Positions 1 through 5,002 of a stretch of DNA of 5,002 nt are shown one piece after another (the first letter of the stretch is position 1; every line of letters begins with the position of its first letter). Source of the stretch: Pseudomonadota bacterium (lineage in GTDB: Bacteria > Pseudomonadota > Alphaproteobacteria > Rhizobiales > Rhizobiaceae); the NCBI GenBank assembly GCA_023428515.1, contig JAEYXI010000596.1:1-5002 (forward strand), read 5' to 3'. The position numbers and the translations under genes are program-made. A model generated the notes under the pieces. That model saw nothing but the letters and a program-made list of their open reading frames with translations. It searched no databases and was not told the origin of the DNA.

Positions 1-17
1 ACCACGCGAAGCGTGGT
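1..17. repeat. Perfect 7-bp inverted repeat with GAA loop (hairpin)
   Basis: ACCACGC, then GAA, then GCGTGGT: a perfect 7-bp stem with a 3-nt loop. The core GCGAAGC is a known, exceptionally stable DNA mini-hairpin. No T-run follows it on the plus strand (GGAGGGGG follows instead), so it does not look like a rightward intrinsic terminator. It could be a leftward terminator for a gene to the left, or a leader structure for the gene at 64. The flank needed to decide is outside the window. Confidence 0.5.
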
Positions 18-53
18 GGAGGGGGCGCCGCCACATATGAACGACACGTTTTC

Positions 54-58
54 GGGGG
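54..58 (+). promoter_or_regulatory. Ribosome binding site supporting the start at 64
   Basis: GGGGG followed by AACGA places a Shine-Dalgarno-like purine tract 5 nt before the ATG at 64. A second purine tract (GGAGGGGG, 18-25) lies 11 nt before an in-frame ATG at 37, and in-frame GTG codons occur at 13 and 16. The start at 64 is preferred because the protein then begins directly with the family-like MAEFPVRKIE, whereas the extra residues from upstream starts look like non-conserved leader. Confidence 0.5.
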
Positions 59-63
59 AACGA

Positions 64-648
64 ATGGCTGAATTTCCGGTGCGCAAGATCGAGGTGATCA
101 CCGAGGAGATCTTTCACGAAGGCGGAAAGCCTCCCGAGGAATCGAGGCGGCGCGCCGCAGCCATGGCGCTCGTGAAAAATCCGTTCGCCGGGCGCTATGT
201 GGAACGGTTGCAGAGCGCGATGGAGGATTTGAAGCCGCTCGGCCTGCTGCTGTCGGATAAACTCATCGATGCGCTGGGCGGCGATCCCAAGAAGATCGAC
301 GGCTATGGCAAGGGGGCTATCTGCGGCACGGCTGGCGAACTGGAGCACTGTGCGCTGTGGCACGTGCCGGGCGGCTATGCGATGCGCGACAGGCTCGGCG
401 GCGCCAAGGCGATCGTGCCGTCCGCCACCAAGGTCGGCGCTTTCGGCTCGAGGCTGGACGTGCCGCTCGGCCATATCGACGCCGCCTATGTGCGCAGCCA
501 TTTCGATGCGATGGAGGTCGGCATCGCCGACGGGCCGCGCCCTGACGAGATACTCTTCATCCTCGCCATGTCGATCGGGCCGCGCGTGCACAACCGCATG
601 GGCGGGCTGGCGGCCGACGAGATCAAGGCGTGGGACGGATTGCGATGA
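64..648 (+). CDS. DUF1185 / amino acid synthesis family protein
   Basis: A 194-residue cytoplasmic protein matching the DUF1185 family (Pfam AA_synth, PF06684). Recognisable features are the N-terminal RKIE...EEIFHEGG (about residues 7-21), the central GYGKGAICGTAGELEH (80-95), the GGAKAIVPSATKVG segment (112-125), and the C-terminal IGPRVHNRMGGL (171-182). The length is normal for the family and there is no signal peptide or membrane segment. Published structures of family members show a variant of the Bacillus chorismate mutase fold, and a role in amino-acid metabolism was proposed; the reaction is not established. The gene ends 12 nt before the MarR gene, so the two probably share a transcript. 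In-frame starts at 13 (GTG) or 37 (ATG) would add 17 or 9 residues. Family assignment is confident; function is open. Confidence 0.85.
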   Translation: MAEFPVRKIEVITEEIFHEGGKPPEESRRRAAAMALVKNPFAGRYVERLQSAMEDLKPLGLLLSDKLIDALGGDPKKIDGYGKGAICGTAGELEHCALWHVPGGYAMRDRLGGAKAIVPSATKVGAFGSRLDVPLGHIDAAYVRSHFDAMEVGIADGPRPDEILFILAMSIGPRVHNRMGGLAADEIKAWDGLR

Positions 649-660
649 CGGGTTAGGCTG

Positions 661-1116
661 ATGGCTGGCGAAGGCAACATACTGAAGCTGATCGAAGCGG
701 AGCCGGAAGAGGGTTACCGGCTGCAGGACCAGATCGGCTTCGTCCTGCGCAAGGCGCATCAGCGCCACGTCGCCATCTTCGCCACGAAGATCGCCGACCT
801 GACGCCGCCGCAATTCGCAGCGCTGGCGAAGCTAGCCGATGTCGGCGAGACCTCGCAGAACCAACTCGGCAGCCTCATCGCCATGGACGCGGCGACGGTG
901 AAGGGCGTGATCGACCGGCTGAAGGCGCGCGGTCTGGTGGAACTGACCAGGCACGATGTCGACAAGCGCCGGCTGCTGGTCAGTCTCACGCCGCAAGGCC
1001 GCGAGACGATCGAGCGGCTGATTCCGCTTGCGGAAGCGATCACCACCGAGACGCTTGCGCCTCTGTCGCAGAAGGAAGCGGCGACGCTTTTCAAGCTTTT
1101 GTCGCGGATCGCTTGA
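661..1116 (+). CDS. MarR family transcriptional regulator
   Basis: A 151-residue DNA-binding protein with the MarR layout: N-terminal dimerisation helices (about 20-45), a winged helix-turn-helix (about 48-115), and C-terminal helices completing the dimer interface. LTPPQFAAL (47-55) leads into the domain. The recognition-helix region is around AMDAATVKGVIDRLKARGLV (74-93), and the wing carries DVDKRRLLVSLTPQG (99-113), corresponding to the family's D-x-R-R...LT-x-x-G signature. It contains no cysteine, which argues against an OhrR-type peroxide sensor and favours a small-molecule ligand. MarR proteins of this type often repress nearby catabolic genes, for example those for aromatic or N-heterocyclic acids. 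The ATG at 661 has only a weak purine tract upstream (GGTTAGG), so translation may depend on coupling to the gene 12 nt upstream. Targets are unknown; the adjacent genes are the natural candidates. Confidence 0.9.
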   Translation: MAGEGNILKLIEAEPEEGYRLQDQIGFVLRKAHQRHVAIFATKIADLTPPQFAALAKLADVGETSQNQLGSLIAMDAATVKGVIDRLKARGLVELTRHDVDKRRLLVSLTPQGRETIERLIPLAEAITTETLAPLSQKEAATLFKLLSRIA

Positions 1117-1163
1117 GCGCCGTACTGCTGAATCCGATTCTCGCCACAAAAACAACCAGATCG

Positions 1164-1180
1164 CACTGCTACGAGCGGTG
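1164..1180. other. Short imperfect inverted repeat between marR-type gene and next gene
   Basis: CACTGCT and AGCGGTG (1164-1170 and 1174-1180 within the run) flank an ACG triloop, with one T-G wobble in the stem. The 97-nt gap (1117-1213) holds nothing else I can support. No T-run follows, so this is not a typical intrinsic terminator. It could be a regulator site or chance in GC-rich sequence. Confidence 0.15.
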
Positions 1181-1203
1181 TCGGGGCGGCTGCACAAGCC
1201 AAT

Positions 1204-1207
1204 GAGG
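1204..1207 (+). promoter_or_regulatory. Ribosome binding site deciding the start at 1214
   Basis: GAGG lies 6 nt before the ATG at 1214, a standard Shine-Dalgarno spacing. The reading frame is open upstream to 1028, but that part overlaps the MarR gene and encodes an arginine-rich, shadow-like peptide. Another in-frame ATG at 1202 overlaps this purine tract and lacks its own good site. Confidence 0.55.
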
Positions 1208-1213
1208 TTCGGC

Positions 1214-1780
1214 ATGATCGAACGCCTACACCAAACCGCCTTCTGGCGCTCTCTTCATACGCCGGGCCATGATGTTGCCCTGATGGCGCCGGCGCTGACC
1301 GGCTGGCATCTCACCGGAATGACCGCGTTTCTCGCCAAGGACGGGCCGACCGCCATCAACTACACGGTCGAGATCGACGACGCCTGGCAGGCCAAGCGCG
1401 GCAGTTTGCGCGGCATTACCGGCAAGCGGCGTTTCTTCCATACGATCGAGCGCAAGGAAGACGGCTGGACGCTGGACGGGAAGTGGCAAGGGCTCACCGA
1501 GCTTACCGATCTCGATTTCGGCTTCACGCCGGCGACCAATCTCCAGCAGCTTACGCGCGCGGCCCTGGATGTCGGCCAGCGGGCCGAGTTCTCGGTCGTC
1601 TGGTTCGACCTCGGCCAGGAGAAACTCGTCGAACTGCCGCAGATCTACGAGCGCCGCGACGAGAGACATTACTGGTACGAGTCGCCGACCGTCGGCTACG
1701 AGGCGATGCTTGAAATGGATGAAGGCGGCTTCGTGCGGGTCTACCCCGATCTCTGGGTGATGGAAGAAAAGCCAGCCTAG
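1214..1780 (+). CDS. Putative glycolipid-binding domain protein (DUF1089 family)
   Basis: A 188-residue protein resembling the DUF1089 / putative glycolipid-binding family (PF06475). The family pattern is visible in order: HLTGMTAFL (32-40); INYTVEIDDAWQAKRG (48-63), matching the conserved 'Y-x-V-x-x-D-x-x-W'; DGWTLDGKWQGL (83-94); DLDFGFTPATNL (99-110), matching 'D-x-D...P-x-TN'; PQIYERRDERHYWYES (142-157); and a terminal MDEGGFVRVYPDLW (168-181). There is no signal peptide or membrane segment, so it should be cytosolic. The 'glycolipid-binding' label comes from structural resemblance to lipid-carrier-like folds; no biological role is established. It lies 97 nt after the MarR gene and converges on the hyuB gene with 4 nt between stops. 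It may have its own promoter, although none is clear in the gap. Confidence 0.8.
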   Translation: MIERLHQTAFWRSLHTPGHDVALMAPALTGWHLTGMTAFLAKDGPTAINYTVEIDDAWQAKRGSLRGITGKRRFFHTIERKEDGWTLDGKWQGLTELTDLDFGFTPATNLQQLTRAALDVGQRAEFSVVWFDLGQEKLVELPQIYERRDERHYWYESPTVGYEAMLEMDEGGFVRVYPDLWVMEEKPA

Positions 1781-1784
1781 TGGG

Positions 1785-3470
1785 TCACGCGTTGGCGCCG
1801 AAGAGCCGATCCGCCTCTTCGGCCGTGTAGTAGCCCATGGCGACGTCGCGGCGGACCAGCGCCGGGTTGCGCTCGCCGGGGTCGCCGTAGCCGCCGCCAC
1901 CCGGCGTGCCGACCTGGACGCGATCACCGGCCTTGAGGGGAATATCCTGCTCCTTGGATAGATGTTTTGGCACGTGGGCTTCGCCGTTGCGGAAAACGGT
2001 AACGGTGTTGACCGCGCCATCCTTGCCACCGAGCACGCCCTGTGGGCCGACGCGGCCATGGTCCATGACGAAGGAGGCTCGCGCCTCGCCGCGCAAAAGC
2101 TCGACCTCATAGGCGAGGCCGAAGCCGCCGCGATGTTTTCCCGCGCCGCCGGAGCCCTCGCGCAGCGCATAGTGCCGGTAGAGCACGGGATAGGCCTGCT
2201 CCATGATCTCGACCGGCGGCGACTTCGAAATGCCGATGGTCGAGCAGCCGTTGGAGAGGCCGTCATGGCCGGCATTGCCGCCATAGCCGCCGCCGGAGAT
2301 CTGGTACATGACGTAGTCGCGGCCCCGCTGCGGATCGTGGCCGCCGAGCGCGAAATTGCCGCTGGAGCCGGCGGGCGCGGCCGTCACCTTGTCGGGCAGC
2401 GCCTGAACCATCGCGGCGAAGACGGATTCGGCGATGCGCTGTGAGACCTCGGCTGCGCAGCCCGACACCGGCCGTGGGTATTTCGCGTCCAGGAAGGTGC
2501 CCTCGGGCTTGACCACGGTCAGTGGCTCGAAGGCGCCGGCGCTGATCGGCACGTCCGGGAAGATGTGCCGCATGGCGAGGTAAACCGATGACAGCGTGGT
2601 CGCGAGCACGCTGTTCATCGGTCCCGCGCAGGGTTTCGATGAGCCGGCAAAATCGAAGGTGAGGCCCTCGCCCTTCTTCTCGATCGCGAGCGCGATGGTC
2701 AGCGGCTCGTCGACGACGCCGTCGGAATCGACGAAGGCTTTTGCGCGATAGACCCCGTCGGGGATCGCGGCGATGTTGGCGCGCATCTGCTCGGCGGCGC
2801 GTTTCCTGAGTTCGGCGATTGCCTCCGTCACCGTGTCGTCGCCGTAGCGGTCGAGGATGGCGAAGAGCCGATCCTGGCCGACGCGCAAGGCCGCCGCCTG
2901 CGCGTGGATGTCGCCGATGCGCTGGTCAGCGACCCGGATATTCGAGGTGATGATCGCGTAGATTTCCGGATCGAGCTTTCCACGCTTGAACAGTTTCACT
3001 GGCGGCAGGCGCAGGCCTTCCTGCTCGACGGCCGTCGCCGATGCGGAAAAGCCGCCAGGCACCGCGCCGCCGATGTCCGGCCAGTGGCCGGTGTTGGATA
3101 GCCAGCAGAATATTTTGCCGGCGCGGTAAACCGGCATGGCGAAGCGAACGTCCATCAGATGCGTGCCGCCGAGATAGGGATCGTTGACGATGTAGATGTC
3201 GCCTTCCTCCGGCGGCAGGCAGCTTCCGTCGGCGATCATCTCGATGATCGTCCTCGTCGAATATTGCATGACGCCGACGAAGACCGGCAGGCCCTGGGAG
3301 CCCTGCGCGATCAGCGAGCCGTCGACGGCCGAGTAGATACCGTCGGAACGGTCGTTGGCCTCGGCGATGACAGGCGAGAAGGCAGCGCGGGAAAAGGCGA
3401 GGTCCATCTCGTCGCAGGTCTGCTGGAGCGCTGCCTGGATGACGGAAAGGGTGATGGCGTCGAGGGTCAT
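1785..3470 (-). CDS. hyuB: Hydantoinase B / oxoprolinase family protein (HyuB subunit)
   Basis: A 561-residue protein with full-length HyuB architecture (Hydantoinase_B, PF02538). Landmarks are DAITLSVIQAAL (4-15), the acidic EANDRSDG (37-44), the signature NDPYLGGTHLMD (96-107), GHWPDIGGAVPGG (128-140), NIRVADQRIGDIHAQ (177-191), the glycine-rich SGGGYGGNAGHDG (392-404), and the family-ending GTPGGGGYGDP (521-531). D43, H104, D107 and H129 are candidate metal ligands by analogy with characterised lactam-hydrolysing relatives; this is inference. In the family, the B subunit works with the A subunit in ATP-dependent opening of cyclic amides (N-methylhydantoin, 5-oxoproline, caprolactam), or in carboxylation in acetone and acetophenone carboxylases. 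The gene follows hyuA by 34 nt on the same strand, so an operon and a complex are very likely. The start at 3470 matches the family N-terminus and is preceded by a G-rich tract (GGGGG, 6 nt upstream). No inactivating change is seen. Substrate is unknown. Confidence 0.93.
   Translation of the reverse strand: MTLDAITLSVIQAALQQTCDEMDLAFSRAAFSPVIAEANDRSDGIYSAVDGSLIAQGSQGLPVFVGVMQYSTRTIIEMIADGSCLPPEEGDIYIVNDPYLGGTHLMDVRFAMPVYRAGKIFCWLSNTGHWPDIGGAVPGGFSASATAVEQEGLRLPPVKLFKRGKLDPEIYAIITSNIRVADQRIGDIHAQAAALRVGQDRLFAILDRYGDDTVTEAIAELRKRAAEQMRANIAAIPDGVYRAKAFVDSDGVVDEPLTIALAIEKKGEGLTFDFAGSSKPCAGPMNSVLATTLSSVYLAMRHIFPDVPISAGAFEPLTVVKPEGTFLDAKYPRPVSGCAAEVSQRIAESVFAAMVQALPDKVTAAPAGSSGNFALGGHDPQRGRDYVMYQISGGGYGGNAGHDGLSNGCSTIGISKSPPVEIMEQAYPVLYRHYALREGSGGAGKHRGGFGLAYEVELLRGEARASFVMDHGRVGPQGVLGGKDGAVNTVTVFRNGEAHVPKHLSKEQDIPLKAGDRVQVGTPGGGGYGDPGERNPALVRRDVAMGYYTAEEADRLFGANA
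1797..1823. repeat. 9-bp perfect inverted repeat at the convergent gene ends
   Basis: GCCGAAGAG (1797-1805) and CTCTTCGGC (1815-1823) are perfectly complementary around a 9-nt loop. The repeat lies inside the last codons of hyuB (encoding part of EEADRLFG), 17 nt past the stop of the convergent glycolipid-binding-type gene. It could help terminate rightward transcripts, or leftward ones near their end, but no T-run follows on either side. It may simply reflect codon choice. Confidence 0.3.
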
Positions 3471-3473
3471 GGG

Positions 3474-3503
3474 GAGCCCCCGCGAGACGGAGAGGGGGTG
3501 CTC
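3474..3503 (-). promoter_or_regulatory. Possible hairpin covering the hyuB ribosome binding site
   Basis: In the 34-nt hyuA-hyuB gap the leftward mRNA reads GAG-CA-CCCCC, a 12-nt loop, then GGGGG-CUC, followed by CCC and the hyuB AUG. This can form an 8-bp stem with a 2-nt bulge, placing the only G-rich ribosome-binding tract in the stem. The hyuA stop codon is just upstream of the first arm, so ribosomes finishing hyuA could open the stem. Translational coupling is an inference. Confidence 0.3.
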
Positions 3504-3504
3504 T

Positions 3505-5002
3505 TCATGCCTTTCCTATCTCGATCAGCAAATTCCCGTCAGCATCGCTTCTCGCGACGTCGCCGGGCTCCAGCACCGTCGTCGCGTCCATCTGCTCGAT
3601 GATCGCCGGGCCGCACACCACTGCGTCGAGCGGCAGGTTTTCCCTGACATAGACCGGCGTATTGATCCATTCGCCATCGTACCAGACGGGACGTATTTCC
3701 CGGCGCGCCTCGTCAAGCGAAGCGGCCCGTCCCGCCGGGTCGATCAGCCGGCTGAGATCCACCGCCGGCTGCACGCCGATGACCGAAGTGTTGAGGTTGA
3801 CGAGGTTGGCGCGGATTTCCGGCAGTTCGACCCGGAAGCGCGCGAAATAGGCTTTTTCGAACAGTTCCTGGAGCGTCGCGCGCGACACGTCAGCGGAAGG
3901 CAGCGGGACATTAAGGATATGGGTCTGCCCCAGGAACTGCATGTCGGCCGAATGGATCGTGCGGATCGTCTCCGGCTCGACAGCCTCCTTGGCGATCAGC
4001 GCCTCGCCTTCCTCGCGGTGGCGCTCGAGCACGGCCTTCACATGCGCCTCGTCGAGCTGCGGCACCGGCCGGTTGATCGTGTTGACGAAATCGTGCCTGA
4101 GATCGGCGACGACGCATCCCAGCGCATTGGTTATGCCCGGCCGGGCCGGCACCAGCACGGTGGGCAGGCCGAGCTCTCGCGCCAGCGCCGAGGCATGCAG
4201 CGGGCCGGCGCCGCCGAAGGCGAAGAGCGCGAAATCCCGAGGGTCGTAGCCGCGCGAAACCGACACCATGCGGATCGCGCCGGCCATCTTGATATTGCCG
4301 AGCTTGAGCACCGCACCTGCGGCGGCGATGGCGTCGAGACCGGCGGCGCGGCCGACCTTCTCCTCGAATATCTTTTTCACCTGCTCGACGGTGACAGGTG
4401 CGTCGACGGCGAGCAGGCGTTTCGGGTCGAGCCGGCCGAGCAGGAGGTTGGCGTCGGTGATCGTGGGTTCGGTGCCGCCGCGCCCGTAGCAGATCGGGCC
4501 GGGGCTCGCGCCGGCGCTTTCCGGTCCGACCTGGATCAGACCGGAGGCATCGACGCGGGCGATCGAACCGCCGCCGGCGCCGACAGTGTGCACCGCGACC
4601 ATCGGCACATGGATCGGCATCGCATATTCGATCTCGGTCTCGTTGTAGACGGCGGGCTCGGCGTCGAGGATCAGCGCCACGTCGGTCGAGGTGCCGCCCA
4701 TGTCGTAGGTGACGAGGTTGCGGTGCCCGGCGCGCGCTCCCGTGTAGGCCGCCGCGATGACGCCCGAGGCCGGCCCGGACATCACGGTCTTGGCTGCATC
4801 CTGCGCGACGAAGCGCGCCGAGATCATGCCGCCATTGCCGTTCATGATCAGGAAGTCGCGGCCGTATCCTCGCCCCTCCAACTCGCGCCGCAGCCGCTCG
4901 ACATATCGCTCCAGGATCGGCTGAACGCTGGCGTTGACGGCGGCGGTGACGCCGCGCTCGAACTCGCGCGCCTCCGACAGAAGCGCGTGGCCCATGGTGA
5001 TG
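3505..5002 (-). CDS. hyuA: Hydantoinase A / oxoprolinase family protein (HyuA subunit), partial
   Basis: The C-terminal ~498 residues of a HyuA-type protein; the frame stays open through the right edge, so the N-terminal part (usually ~200 residues, Hydant_A_N) is outside the window. The methionine at 4995 is almost certainly internal: the preceding codons read I-T, and REFERGVTAAVNASVQP fits the family's interior. Counting from that methionine: SGPASGV (73-79), the ATP phosphate-binding YDMGGTSTDV (97-106), HTVGAGGGSIA (136-146), SPGPICYGRGG (164-174), FGGAGPLHA (260-268), and the C-terminal domain ending near GPAIIEQMDATTVLEPGD (462-479). These belong to the actin/hexokinase-like ATPase fold (Hydantoinase_A, PF01968, plus HyuA_C). 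The A subunit is thought to use ATP to activate the cyclic amide or carboxylation substrate, with HyuB. It is the upstream gene of the leftward hyuAB pair. Key nucleotide-binding residues look intact; the substrate cannot be told from sequence. Confidence 0.93.
   Translation of the reverse strand, partial: ITMGHALLSEAREFERGVTAAVNASVQPILERYVERLRRELEGRGYGRDFLIMNGNGGMISARFVAQDAAKTVMSGPASGVIAAAYTGARAGHRNLVTYDMGGTSTDVALILDAEPAVYNETEIEYAMPIHVPMVAVHTVGAGGGSIARVDASGLIQVGPESAGASPGPICYGRGGTEPTITDANLLLGRLDPKRLLAVDAPVTVEQVKKIFEEKVGRAAGLDAIAAAGAVLKLGNIKMAGAIRMVSVSRGYDPRDFALFAFGGAGPLHASALARELGLPTVLVPARPGITNALGCVVADLRHDFVNTINRPVPQLDEAHVKAVLERHREEGEALIAKEAVEPETIRTIHSADMQFLGQTHILNVPLPSADVSRATLQELFEKAYFARFRVELPEIRANLVNLNTSVIGVQPAVDLSRLIDPAGRAASLDEARREIRPVWYDGEWINTPVYVRENLPLDAVVCGPAIIEQMDATTVLEPGDVARSDADGNLLIEIGKA

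Noticed and set aside
759..1202. Minus-strand frames of 147 and 127 codons over the MarR gene
   Set aside because: Antisense to a complete, motif-bearing MarR gene and without domain similarity.
1028..1213. Upstream in-frame extension of the glycolipid-binding gene
   Set aside because: The added residues are arginine-rich, overlap the MarR gene and lack family similarity. The ATG at 1214 has a well-spaced GAGG.
1117..1213. Promoter or intrinsic terminator in the gap after the MarR gene
   Set aside because: No convincing -35/-10 pair and no GC-rich stem followed by a T-run. Only a weak imperfect inverted repeat is present.
1226..2284. A 352-codon open frame on the minus strand across the glycolipid-binding gene and the hyuB end
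   Set aside because: It is antisense to one clear gene and out of frame with another. Its product is low-complexity, rich in Arg, Ala and Ser, and shows no family motif, as expected for shadow frames in GC-rich DNA.
1962..2444. A 160-codon plus-strand frame inside hyuB
   Set aside because: Fully antisense to a strongly conserved region of hyuB, with no recognisable domain.
3159..3602. A 147-codon plus-strand frame across the hyuA-hyuB junction
   Set aside because: Antisense to both subunits; the composition is rich in Arg, Asp and Gly and typical of a shadow frame.
4993..4995. ATG at 4995 as the true hyuA start, which would imply an N-terminally truncated gene
   Set aside because: The frame remains open to the window edge and the following residues match the interior of the family, so the missing N-terminus is explained by the window boundary.

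Overview
The window is GC-rich, densely coded bacterial chromosome. Gene content and G/C-biased third positions suggest an alphaproteobacterium, perhaps Rhizobiales (Mesorhizobium-like). That placement is inference from style and family content; there is no rRNA, tRNA or other taxonomic marker here. There are five protein-coding genes, one cut by the right edge. No RNA gene, mobile element, CRISPR array or origin is visible.

Left part, plus strand: a DUF1185 / 'amino acid synthesis' family protein (64-648) is followed after 12 nt by a MarR-type regulator (661-1116), so the two are probably co-transcribed. After a 97-nt gap comes a DUF1089-type putative glycolipid-binding protein (1214-1780). 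Its job is unknown and it may be an unrelated neighbour.

Right part, minus strand: a hydantoinase/oxoprolinase gene pair is transcribed leftward, the A subunit first (3505 to beyond 5002, N-terminus outside the window) and then the B subunit (1785-3470), 34 nt apart. Together they should form an ATP-dependent cyclic amide (hydantoin, 5-oxoproline or lactam) hydrolase, or a related ATP-dependent carboxylase. The sequence does not identify the substrate. The two blocks converge with only 4 nt between the stop codons.

A reasonable reading is a small catabolic or amino-acid-metabolism locus: hyuAB opens a cyclic amide, DUF1185 has been tied to amino-acid metabolism, and the MarR protein may sense a substrate or intermediate. 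The functional link is inferred from proximity only. I found no convincing undescribed system. The more interesting details are small structures: a compact hairpin at the left edge, a possible hairpin over the hyuB start region, and an inverted repeat at the convergent 3' ends.
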